DNA from: a virus
Reading direction: 5' to 3' (one strand)
DNA length: 64,000 nt
IMG/VR virus record: IMGVR_UViG_3300045242_000214
Coordinates: 1-64,000 of that record
Part shown: positions 58,015-63,795 of the stretch, in pieces
Layout: each line of letters starts with the position of its first letter
Position numbering within the stretch: position 1 is the stretch's first letter
Position numbers and translations under genes: made by a program
The notes under the pieces: model-generated
What the model was told of the DNA's origin: nothing
Seen by the model: only the letters and a program-made list of their open reading frames with translations
Database searches by the model: none

Positions 58015-58130
58015 TCTCTCAGTTCCGCGAAGGTAATGAACCACGCGACAAACATGACCAACCACGCTACGACCACAGCACGCCAACACCAGAGGAGTCG
58101 CCGGTACGACCTGTCCAGGGGCTCCATCAT
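58005..58130 (-). CDS. 41-residue membrane protein
   Basis: ATG 58130 is in an ATGATG overlap with the upstream gene's stop; stop TGA 58007-58005. A basic N-terminus (DRSYRRLLWCWR) precedes AVVVAWLVMFVAWFITF, one membrane helix. It fills the gap between a glycosyltransferase and a methyltransferase, so it may anchor the glycan enzymes at the membrane. Confidence 0.6.
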   Translation of the reverse strand: MMEPLDRSYRRLLWCWRAVVVAWLVMFVAWFITFAELREWL

Positions 58131-58936
58131 GCGAACCTCAGCGAGAACTCGACATGAGCGGCGTTCACGGCGTCAGGGTCGATGTCCAGGGCGAGCCGGT
58201 TGCCGCCGAGGTAGCCGTGATTGAGAGTGGCGACGTCGTGGGCGTGCATCTCGCCGAACCGATTCGACTCATGGCTGGACCCTACGCGGTTCACGGGTAT
58301 TCCCACGAGGCTCGACTGGGCGTGCGCCGCCATCATCGGACGGTCGAGGTCGTTCCACTGGAAGTCGCGCGCTAGCTTCGCCTCGACGGTGTTCGGATCG
58401 GACCAGTCGAAGACGTCCTGCAACAGCGGGAGCAGGTCGACGGTTCGGAAAACGTGCCCGTCGAGCGACGCGGGGTACGAGAAGTCGCACTCGGCCTGCC
58501 CCCACTCCCAGTAAAGGACACCGTCCTCGGCGCTGTGCGTCGCCGGGAGCGCCTGCGAGCACCGCAGCGGATAGCACTCCGTCGTGTTCAGCCCAAGGCG
58601 CGGCGAGAAGCAGAGCACGTCCTCGTCCTCGCACAGAATTTCGGCCGGGTCGCGGCCCTCGACCTTGCGGTAGAAGACGCAGTCGTCCATCAGGAACGCG
58701 ACGTGCTCGTCCTGCTGGGCGAGCCAAAGAGTCTGGCCGCGCAGGTCGCGTTCGGCATGGAACGGAAACTCGAGGTGCTGCAACTCGCAGGTGCGATAGG
58801 CGGCAGCGTACTCGCGCTCGCCCTTCCAGATGACGTGGACGCTGTCGTAGAGGTGCGTGGCGTTCTTCTGAAGCGAGCGGAGCAGCAGGTCGAGCTGTGC
58901 GGCCCTGTTTTTGCTGAACACGATGACGGTCGTCAC
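58127..58936 (-). CDS. Glycosyltransferase-like protein (GT-A)
   Basis: 269 residues starting TTVIVFSKNRAAQLDLLLRSL, the strand-helix opening of GT-A proteins, and HVAFLMDDCVFYRKVEG, whose DDC acts as the DxD equivalent. The segment EDVLCFSPRLGLNTTECYP follows. Similar proteins occur in bacterial capsule regions. First enzyme gene of the cassette in transcription order. Confidence 0.72.
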   Translation of the reverse strand: MTTVIVFSKNRAAQLDLLLRSLQKNATHLYDSVHVIWKGEREYAAAYRTCELQHLEFPFHAERDLRGQTLWLAQQDEHVAFLMDDCVFYRKVEGRDPAEILCEDEDVLCFSPRLGLNTTECYPLRCSQALPATHSAEDGVLYWEWGQAECDFSYPASLDGHVFRTVDLLPLLQDVFDWSDPNTVEAKLARDFQWNDLDRPMMAAHAQSSLVGIPVNRVGSSHESNRFGEMHAHDVATLNHGYLGGNRLALDIDPDAVNAAHVEFSLRFA

Positions 58937-59151
58937 GCGCCGCTCCCTATCGCCTGAGCCTCACCGTTCAGCTTCGGGCCGGGCGTCATCGGTCCAACCG
59001 GGCAGCCGTGCCAGACGCGGGCGCAGGTTGCGCTGCAGAAGGGGTCGGTCGCGAACGCGTCCCGGTACAGCGGCTTCAGGCCGGCCAACTTCCGTTCGCC
59101 GCCGCACTGGACACACCGTCCTGACGCAGGCACTGTCGGGTCAGGGTTCAA
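58933..59151 (-). CDS. Small zinc-ribbon protein (72 aa)
   Basis: TTG 59151 is the best start, overlapping the upstream stop by 11 bases. RCVQCGGERKL and DPFCSATCARVWHGC give five Cys arranged as a treble-clef or ribbon. No family recognised. Confidence 0.55.
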   Translation of the reverse strand: MNPDPTVPASGRCVQCGGERKLAGLKPLYRDAFATDPFCSATCARVWHGCPVGPMTPGPKLNGEAQAIGSGA

Positions 59152-59431
59152 GGCGCGGCTCTCCCGGCAGCGGTTGGAATCTCGGTCGAGTCGGCTTGCG
59201 CCAGACCCACTTCCAGGTCTGGCCGAAGAATGGCCGCTCCAGATCCTCTTGGCCGCGCTCCACCCGACCCTCCTCGAACAGGTAGACGAGTACGAGCCGC
59301 ACCCACTTGGCGCTCCTGCTGGCGCGGTCCGCCACCTCAAGCGTGCTGTGCCACTCATCGTCTACGGCAGCCTCCACCTGCAGCACGGCCTTAGAATCAC
59401 CGTTCGTTCGGTAGTAGTCACCAACGCTCAC
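59141..59431 (-). CDS. Small DNA-binding-like protein (96 aa)
   Basis: GTG 59431 in a GTGA overlap is chosen over longer readings. HSTLEVADRASRSAKWVRLVLVYLFEEGRVERG is a winged-helix-like pattern (helix-turn-helix followed by a hairpin). It follows the HTH gene that opens the operon. Possibly a late regulator. Confidence 0.55.
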   Translation of the reverse strand: MSVGDYYRTNGDSKAVLQVEAAVDDEWHSTLEVADRASRSAKWVRLVLVYLFEEGRVERGQEDLERPFFGQTWKWVWRKPTRPRFQPLPGEPRLEP

Positions 59432-59730
59432 AGCGGCGCCTCCTCGCCGCACAGAATCGCTCGCATCAGGCGTGCCGCCGAGACACCGCCAGCCAGAGCT
59501 CGCGCCTCGATGGTTGCCCACTCGTCATCGCTGAGCATCAAGTAGTGCTGACGCAAACCGTCCTCACGATCCGACCGGCTCATCCGTTTCTCCGGGTTGA
59601 GCGCGTAGTAGGCGCCCATCTCACTCATCCCGAGGTACTTGCCAAGCTCTCTGTAGGTCCAGCGCTTGCGGTCTTGTGCGCGGAGCGTGCGGGCGCGCTC
59701 GAGCATGACCTCGCGGCTGATTTTTGGCAC
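59428..59730 (-). CDS. HTH-type regulator, first gene of the late unit (100 aa)
   Basis: WTYRELGKYLGMSEMGAYYALNPEKR (residues 23-48) is a helix-turn-helix; the C-terminal part (SDDEWATIEARALAGGVSAARLMRAIL) resembles a ribbon-helix-helix or second helical module. The GTG start at 59730 is where the promoter at 59737-59765 would begin transcription, so its mRNA is probably leaderless. As the first gene in a unit running to 9525 it is a candidate late activator or autorepressor. Confidence 0.65.
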   Translation of the reverse strand: MPKISREVMLERARTLRAQDRKRWTYRELGKYLGMSEMGAYYALNPEKRMSRSDREDGLRQHYLMLSDDEWATIEARALAGGVSAARLMRAILCGEEAPL

Positions 59731-59736
59731 CGTTCT

Positions 59737-59765
59737 AGGCTACCAATATCCACATGCCGTGTCAA
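59737..59765 (-). promoter_or_regulatory. Leftward promoter of the long minus-strand unit
   Basis: On the minus strand TTGACA (59765-59760), 17-base spacer, TAGCCT (59742-59737). The predicted start is at about 59730, which is the G of the GTG start codon, giving a leaderless mRNA. GACACGG overlapping the -35 also occurs in the XRE promoter. Confidence 0.75.
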
Positions 59766-59772
59766 CACACTT

Positions 59773-59788
59773 GGCGCGTAGTTGCAAA
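59773..59788 (+). promoter_or_regulatory. 16-bp control site, copy 1
   Basis: GGCGCGTAGTTGCAAA, one of three copies of GGCGYRTAGTTRCAWA in the intergenic region. It lies 7 bases upstream of the leftward -35. Confidence 0.6.
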
Positions 59789-59807
59789 CAAGGGCGCCTG
59801 CTACTTA

Positions 59808-59823
59808 GGCGTGTAGTTACATA
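59808..59823 (+). promoter_or_regulatory. 16-bp control site, copy 2
   Basis: GGCGTGTAGTTACATA, direct copy, starting 35 bases after copy 1; it lies between the two divergent promoters. Confidence 0.6.
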
Positions 59824-59847
59824 GGGCCGACGAACGTAGGCGGGAGT

Positions 59848-59863
59848 TTTGTAACTATGCGCC
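59848..59863 (-). promoter_or_regulatory. 16-bp control site, copy 3 (inverted)
   Basis: On the minus strand GGCGCATAGTTACAAA. It covers the -35 of the candidate rightward promoter at 59849-59878, the position expected for repression. Confidence 0.6.
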
Positions 59864-59878
59864 GCAAACCCTTATGGT
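59849..59878 (+). promoter_or_regulatory. Candidate rightward promoter
   Basis: TTGTAA (59849-59854), 18-base spacer, TATGGT (59873-59878). Both hexamers are 4 of 6. Transcription would begin at or just after the ATG of the short reading frame at 59882. Confidence 0.45.
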
Positions 59879-59881
59879 TCC

Positions 59882-59959
59882 ATGAAGTCTTCTGCTGGCG
59901 GGGTTAGGGACAAAATCTTCGCGCCACTACTCAGTCTGAACAAAGTTCCGTCTCCCTAA
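59882..59959 (+). CDS. Candidate leader peptide (25 aa)
   Basis: ATG 59882 follows the candidate -10 by 3 bases. The peptide begins MKSSAGGVRDKIF and ends KVPSP; TAA 59957-59959 lies inside the left arm of the large hairpin. The first residues resemble MKSAAHT at 357. Position and overlap with a hairpin suggest a leader peptide, but the frame is short and may be chance. Confidence 0.35.
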   Translation: MKSSAGGVRDKIFAPLLSLNKVPSP

Positions 59960-60002
59960 CCCACCCCCCCTGAAAGGTGGGTTGGGAGACGAAGGAACTT
60001 TG
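59941..60002. promoter_or_regulatory. Large intergenic hairpin
   Basis: Left arm 59941-59965 (CAAAGTTCC, GTCTCCC, AACCCACC) pairs with right arm 59976-60002 (GGTGGGTT, GGGAGAC, GGAACTTTG), broken only by a 3-base and a 1-base bulge, around a 10-base loop. No T run follows on the plus strand, so it is not a plain terminator. The left arm can instead pair with 59901-59910 (GGGTTAGGGA with 59953-59962). Confidence 0.75.
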
Positions 60003-60053
60003 AGAAGAGGTACCAAAAAACACTGAACAGGCTTCCGGGGACGCTATCGACAT

Positions 60054-60083
60054 TTGCCTCGCTCCACGAAAGTACGCTACGCT
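60054..60083 (+). promoter_or_regulatory. Weak candidate promoter before the rightward operon
   Basis: TTGCCT (60054-60059), 18-base spacer, TACGCT (60078-60083), 11 bases before GTG 60095. A start at about 60090 would leave a 5-base leader. Confidence 0.35.
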
Positions 60084-60094
60084 CACGACCGCCC

Positions 60095-60421
60095 GTGCGC
60101 TTCCGTCGCCGCCGTGACGACAGACCCAAGCTTCCCACCGAGAAGCCCTACCTCGTCACCATCCACGCCGAGCACGACCAGTACCACACCTTCGCCATGG
60201 GACCCGGCGACGCAGTCGGCGTCGGAGCCATTCGAATCGACATCGCCAAAGACGGCAGCATCCACGCCAGCCCCAACGCGGTACCGCACGCAGAACAGGT
60301 CACGACGATGCGCACGCCGGTCTTCGTCGGCGAAACGCAGGTGAGCGGAGAAGCGCTCGCCGAAGCTGTGCGGCGCGAATTACTCAAGGTGCATCGACGC
60401 AACGGGCCACGCACCGCATGA
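60095..60421 (+). CDS. Hypothetical protein sharing a C-terminal module with the tape measure (108 aa)
   Basis: GTG start; basic N-terminus (RFRRRRDDRPK). The C-terminus ALAEAVRRELLKVHRRNGPRT is identical at 14 of 21 positions to AVARAVRTELLRVQRRNGAQT of the tape measure, preceded in both by a Val-rich strand. The middle (YLVTIHAEHDQYHTFAMGPGD) is beta-like. First gene of the rightward unit, so an early or regulatory role is more likely than a structural one. Confidence 0.6.
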   Translation: MRFRRRRDDRPKLPTEKPYLVTIHAEHDQYHTFAMGPGDAVGVGAIRIDIAKDGSIHASPNAVPHAEQVTTMRTPVFVGETQVSGEALAEAVRRELLKVHRRNGPRTA

Positions 60422-60972
60422 GACGCCGCTTCTTCAACCAGCCGCTCCTCATCGGCGGACGCGAAGTCCAAGCCTTCTCGACAGGCGCCGTCCTGACCAG
60501 AAACGGACGCTGGCTCATCCTCTACACCGACCCCATTCTCGACGCCGAAGCATTCTGCAACGGCCTGCTCAAAGAAGCCTTCGACGAATGGGGACACTAC
60601 GAACGCCCCGACGAATACGACGAAGCACTCCAAGAACTCCTCATCCGAGCGCTCCGCCTCGAGCGCACCTATGATCCCGAGAGGAGCCAAAGCTTTGCCG
60701 ACTACGCCAGATACATCCTCCGCAGACGCGCCGCCGACGTCGGACCCCGACGCCTCCTCGGCCGCTCCGGCAACCGAATCCACGACTACCTCCACGACAC
60801 GCTGGAACCGGGCGCTGGAACAAGTGAACCTGGAGAACCTCTCGGTACGCGGTCGAGCGATCCGAATCGAGATTGGGGAGATGATGCCGTCTGGCTACCG
60901 CCTGAACGAAATCGCGAAAGAGCTCGACGTCACGCCGTCCTGGGTCTCCCAGCGGCTCGACGAGCTGCGTAG
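60418..60972 (+). CDS. Sigma-70 region-2-like protein, 5' part of a split gene
   Basis: ATG 60418 in an ATGA overlap. Residues about 60-115 (YDEALQELLIRALRLERTYDPERSQSFADYARYILRRRAADVG) follow sigma region 2: helices ending in the F..YA...LRRR.AD core. After about residue 130 this frame becomes low in protein-like character (TSEPGEPLGTRSSDPNRDW), while the frame at +1 carries sigma region 4. It therefore looks like the front half of one gene whose frame changes between about 60770 and 60824. Confidence 0.6.
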   Translation: MRRRFFNQPLLIGGREVQAFSTGAVLTRNGRWLILYTDPILDAEAFCNGLLKEAFDEWGHYERPDEYDEALQELLIRALRLERTYDPERSQSFADYARYILRRRAADVGPRRLLGRSGNRIHDYLHDTLEPGAGTSEPGEPLGTRSSDPNRDWGDDAVWLPPERNRERARRHAVLGLPAARRAA

Positions 60973-61708
60973 CGAAATCGTCCTCGCCGGCGGCGGCTTC
61001 CTCCCCCTCTCAGACAGCGAATACGAAGCGCTCAAAGCGTCCATCGCCGAACACGGCCAGCGGGTCCCCGTCATCGTCGGCGCCAGCGGAGTCCTCGACG
61101 GCAAGCACCGGCTCACGGCCCTCCGCGAACTCGGCATCACCGAGGTCCTCGTCGAGTTCGTCACCGACGCAGACCCCGAAACCGAACGCCGGATCAGCCG
61201 CACCGTCAACGCCGCCCGCCGCATGCTCAACCGCGCCCAAAAGGAAGCGCTCGTCCGCGCTGAGTTGGAACAGAACTGGTCCCGCTCGAGCCGGCAAATC
61301 GCGCTCGACTGCGGCTGCAGCCCCCCGTTCGTCGAGACCATTCGCGACGCGGTACGCAGAGAACGCGAGACCGAGAATGAGGACTGGGAATTCGACGACG
61401 AACCCGCGTTGAAAGTTACTCACGACGGCAAAGAAGTTCCCGCGCCACGCAGCGTCGGCGAAGCCGTACGCGCAGCCAGCGTCCCACGCGAAGAAGAAAT
61501 GCGTGTTGACGCCGGCGGAGTCCGCCGCCCCGCCTACGTACGCAAACCAGGCACCTCCCACAAAGCCAGCGAACCACACAGCCGCTGGGCCGGACGCGAA
61601 GGCCACGCAGACCGCCCCAAAGGCCACGCAACCTGCGCACACGGCCAGCAACACGCCATCTACCGCGCCGACGACGGCACCTGGACACTCAAACCCGACG
61701 ATGGCTAA
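60824..61708 (+). CDS. Sigma region-4-like HTH fused to ParB-like domain
   Basis: Start GTG 60824 (VNLENLSVRGRA) if independent; the frame is open further upstream. Residues about 1-50 (SGYRLNEIAKELDVTPSWVSQRLDELRSE) are a sigma region-4 HTH. Residues about 60-130 hold EHGQRVPVIVGASGVLDGKHRLTALRELGI, the ParB/Srx core with GxHRxxA-type motif, and RSSRQIALDCGCSPPFVETI is a second, KorB-like HTH. The C-terminus is Arg/His-rich and disordered. ParB-like phage proteins act as nucleases, CTP switches or regulators; the fusion to a sigma-type HTH is unusual. Confidence 0.68.
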   Translation: MNLENLSVRGRAIRIEIGEMMPSGYRLNEIAKELDVTPSWVSQRLDELRSEIVLAGGGFLPLSDSEYEALKASIAEHGQRVPVIVGASGVLDGKHRLTALRELGITEVLVEFVTDADPETERRISRTVNAARRMLNRAQKEALVRAELEQNWSRSSRQIALDCGCSPPFVETIRDAVRRERETENEDWEFDDEPALKVTHDGKEVPAPRSVGEAVRAASVPREEEMRVDAGGVRRPAYVRKPGTSHKASEPHSRWAGREGHADRPKGHATCAHGQQHAIYRADDGTWTLKPDDG

Positions 61709-62090
61709 CCCCGAAGAACACGAACGCGCCCGCCGCGTACTCGCCATCCGCGACAACGACACGGACGACGAAGAACACCCCTTCGACCGCCTAGCCGCCG
61801 ACGACCCTCGCTACCTGCGCGAACAGGCACGACTACACACACCCGGCTCAATCGACACGCTCGTGGCGATCCGAGACGACTGGACACAGCCAGGCAGCGT
61901 GCGCAAAAGCTGCGCCGAACTCCTCCTCGCCTACGGCTGGGGAAAACCCTCAAGCCAGGCCGACATCATGCGCCTCTTCCTCGACCACGAAAACGGCGAC
62001 AGCATCATTCGCTTCGAGATGCCTATGACCGTCGACGGCGTCAAAGACGATGACTCTGACGGCAAAGCACGAGCGGGCGATCTCGGATGA
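61701..62090 (+). CDS. Terminase-small-subunit-like helical protein (129 aa)
   Basis: ATG 61701 overlaps the previous stop by 8 bases. RYLREQARLHTPGSIDTLVAIRDDWTQPGSVRKSCAELLLAYGWGKP is the helical repeat (HTPxxIDxLVxI ... A..LL..GxGKP) found in small phage proteins beside terminases. The rest is acidic. It is a better family match for a small terminase than the gene next to terL, though 15 kb away in a circular map. Confidence 0.55.
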   Translation: MANPEEHERARRVLAIRDNDTDDEEHPFDRLAADDPRYLREQARLHTPGSIDTLVAIRDDWTQPGSVRKSCAELLLAYGWGKPSSQADIMRLFLDHENGDSIIRFEMPMTVDGVKDDDSDGKARAGDLG

Positions 62091-62236
62091 AAAGATTCTG
62101 GTCTGAGCCAACGATCAACGAGCAGTTCGGTGCACTGTGTGCCGCCGTGCGAGAACTGGGATACGAGGCGGTCAAAGCGTGGAATTCAGACGGATCGTTC
62201 AAGGTCGTCCTGATGCCAAGAAAGCAAATGCCCTAG
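62087..62236 (+). CDS. Small hypothetical protein (49 aa)
   Basis: ATG 62087 in an ATGA overlap; TAG 62234-62236. MKRFWSEPTINEQFGALCA, then GYEAVKAWNSDGSFKVVLMP: one helix and a hairpin. No family recognised. Confidence 0.55.
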   Translation: MKRFWSEPTINEQFGALCAAVRELGYEAVKAWNSDGSFKVVLMPRKQMP

Positions 62237-62650
62237 CGAAGCCCTCTAGGCCTAGCCAAAATATTCGGCGGGTCGTCCGCCCTCTCGCGTCCGGGCCAAG
62301 GTCGTAATCTGTGCCGCGGGGATGCCGGGGCCGGGGTGCAGCTCGGCGCTTCACTCGCTGTTCTCGGTCCTGGCGCGTGCCTGGCCGACCGCGCGCCGCT
62401 CGCTTCCCTCGCCAGCCGGCTGCTCGAGGTGGGCCGGGCGTGCCTCCCTGCGCTCACCAGAGCCCCGTGACGGCCCTGCGAGCCGCTGCGCGGGTGCTGC
62501 TACCCCCGAACGCTTAGAACGGCTCCTGCGGCCTTCCTGGGGGGTGCTGGCCTGCGTGCGCCCAGCGAGCTCGGCTGCGCTGCGCGGGCGTGTAGCGGAG
62601 TTTCGGAAGATGATCCGGCACACGTTCCGTGCCTGCGAGTCGGAGCGGGC
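62237..62650. other. GC-rich stretch without a convincing gene
   Basis: Between 62237 and 62650 several overlapping frames are open but have biased Arg/Ala/Ser/Pro composition and no RBS. A frame ending at 62756 has a more protein-like last third (FRKMIRHTFRACESERANAAERYEG) but covers the repeated sites. A small dyad GGCGG/CCGCC lies near 62270 and the palindrome CTAGGCCTAG near 62245. Function not evident. Confidence 0.4.
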
Positions 62651-62758
62651 TAACGCTGCGGAGCGTTACGAGGGGACGAGAGCGCAGCAGGTTCGTAACG
62701 CTTGGCAGCGCGAGAAGCGAGCGTTACGAAGTGAGCCTCGGCAGGTGCTTTCGTAACG
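62651..62758 (+). repeat. Phased array of AGCGTTACGA / TCGTAACGCT elements
   Basis: Four near-identical 10-mers alternate in orientation at 62662 (+), 62693 (-), 62720 (+) and 62751 (-, one mismatch), spaced 31, 27 and 31 bases. The first belongs to a perfect palindrome TAACGCT-GCGG-AGCGTTA (62651-62668). The array ends 23 bases before the -35 of the next promoter, as expected of an operator or activator set. Confidence 0.7.
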
Positions 62759-62781
62759 GTAGCCTGTATTGTAAAGTCTGC

Positions 62782-62810
62782 TTGACTCCACTGGCATGGG
62801 CTGCTAGTGT
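62782..62810 (+). promoter_or_regulatory. Consensus-type promoter P1 (early region)
   Basis: TTGACT (62782-62787), 17-base spacer, TAGTGT (62805-62810), start near 62817. It drives a leader carrying GGAGTTTGTC and ACGGACGGAGG to GTG 62850. Confidence 0.8.
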
Positions 62811-62820
62811 CCCTTATGTT

Positions 62821-62843
62821 GGAGTTTGTCTCACGGACGGAGG
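62821..62843 (+). promoter_or_regulatory. Leader repeat L1
   Basis: GGAGTTTGTC followed at 13 bases by ACGGACGGAGG, which ends as the ribosome-binding site for GTG 62850. The same two-part leader recurs at 63190-63214 and 63762-63785. Confidence 0.65.
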
Positions 62844-62849
62844 TCGACA

Positions 62850-63152
62850 GTGAATACCGAATCACGGTCAGTCTGGGATCTAGACGCAGGCGACGAGTAC
62901 GTAGTGCGCACGCGGGATGGCCTGCAGTCGCGCACCGTGCTAGGCGTTTTACAGCGCACGCCGTTGCACGGTGCGCTGCTTGAGGTACGCGCGGACGATG
63001 GCAACGTGTTCCGCTCGCATATGCACGGCGTCGTCGACCTTCTGACGCACGATCCCGCGTGTACGGGATGCGAGCACGACTGCCCTTGGCGGAAGAATCC
63101 GCTCGGCGCGCCCTTCTGCTCAGTCTGCGACGATCATTGGGAAGCGGGCTAG
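62850..63152 (+). CDS. Small Cys-rich early protein (100 aa)
   Basis: GTG 62850 lies 6 bases after GGAGGT. The N-terminal 65 residues form a beta domain (YVVRTRDGLQSRTVLGVLQ, LLEVRADDGNVFRSHMHGVV). The C-terminus has CTGCEHDCPW and FCSVCDDHWE, four or five Cys for a zinc site. It is driven directly by promoter P1. Confidence 0.7.
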   Translation: MNTESRSVWDLDAGDEYVVRTRDGLQSRTVLGVLQRTPLHGALLEVRADDGNVFRSHMHGVVDLLTHDPACTGCEHDCPWRKNPLGAPFCSVCDDHWEAG

Positions 63153-63189
63153 GACCCCTGCGGCTCGCGCCTCTCACGGGACGCGGGCC

Positions 63190-63214
63190 GGAGTTGTCAG
63201 CTAACGGACGGAGG
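63190..63214 (+). promoter_or_regulatory. Leader repeat L2
   Basis: GGAGTTGTC (63190-63198) and ACGGACGGAGG (63204-63214) just before ATG 63219. There is no clear promoter immediately upstream, so here the element sits in the intercistronic gap. Confidence 0.6.
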
Positions 63215-63218
63215 AGTC

Positions 63219-63512
63219 ATGAACGGACGGAGCACTACCGGCCACGTCGACGTCATTGGTGAGATTTGGTGGCCGATGGGCGGGACGTTCGCCTACAGCT
63301 ACTCGCTCGACGCCTACGACGTGGAGAACATGCGCGCCGACGATGGGAAGATCGCGCGGCGCGAGATCCAGGCGTGGCTCGATACGCACGCGGGCGATTT
63401 CTCGAGCATCGCTGATTTCTCGGCGACGATTGACGGCGCGTCGTACGGCTGGGCGGACGCTGATTCGGAGCTGACGTTCGGCGATTGCATGTACGGCTCG
63501 GAGGTGTCCTAA
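63219..63512 (+). CDS. Small hypothetical early protein (97 aa)
   Basis: ATG 63219 with GGAGGAGTC upstream. HVDVIGEIWWPMGGTFAYSYSL is strand-rich and the rest acidic (ADFSATIDG, DADSELTFGD). No family recognised. Confidence 0.65.
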   Translation: MNGRSTTGHVDVIGEIWWPMGGTFAYSYSLDAYDVENMRADDGKIARREIQAWLDTHAGDFSSIADFSATIDGASYGWADADSELTFGDCMYGSEVS

Positions 63513-63537
63513 GGTCGCTCGCAGCGATAGCCTTTGC

Positions 63538-63726
63538 ATGGCAGCCAGGCCTGCGAAGCGTAAGCGGGAGAACGGCCGGCAGCGGCTCGAGCGGGAGCTG
63601 GGCGCCTATCTCGGCTTCTGGCAGGAGATCCGCGGCGATGAGCCTATGCTGACCGCGTATCCTCAGAGTGAGCGGACGGGGCTCGCGTTGTCGCGACGCA
63701 TCAAGCAGTCTCGCAAAGCGGCTTGA
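63538..63726 (+). CDS. Small basic protein (62 aa)
   Basis: ATG 63538 is 5 bases after TAGCCT, a possible -10 for leaderless expression. A basic N-terminus (RPAKRKRENGRQRLEREL) precedes a helical core. It may bind nucleic acid. No family recognised. Its stop overlaps the -35 of promoter P2. Confidence 0.5.
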   Translation: MAARPAKRKRENGRQRLERELGAYLGFWQEIRGDEPMLTAYPQSERTGLALSRRIKQSRKAA

Positions 63727-63751
63727 CTTTCGCGCCGTGAGGGTGTAACGT
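63723..63751 (+). promoter_or_regulatory. Consensus-type promoter P2 (early region)
   Basis: TTGACT (63723-63728), 17-base spacer, TAACGT (63746-63751). It shares its -35 and spacer length with P1 and leads into the same type of leader. Confidence 0.8.
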
Positions 63752-63761
63752 CTCAAGTGTT

Positions 63762-63785
63762 GGAGTTGTCTACATCGGACGGAGG
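63762..63785 (+). promoter_or_regulatory. Leader repeat L3
   Basis: GGAGTTGTC (63762-63770) and CGGACGGAGG (63776-63785), followed by a second ACGGACGGA directly before ATG 63796. Confidence 0.65.
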
Positions 63786-63795
63786 TACGGACGGA

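Noticed and set aside
59941-60002. Hairpin as an intrinsic terminator
   Set aside because: No run of T follows the stem on the plus strand and only a weak one on the minus strand.
62351-62623. Minus-strand frame of 90 codons in the GC-rich stretch
   Set aside because: Biased Arg/Ser/Ala composition, no RBS and no neighbours on that strand.
62237-62850. tRNA genes in the largest gene-poor gap
   Set aside because: No cloverleaf-compatible arms or CCA-type ends could be found by eye there or in 59731-60094.
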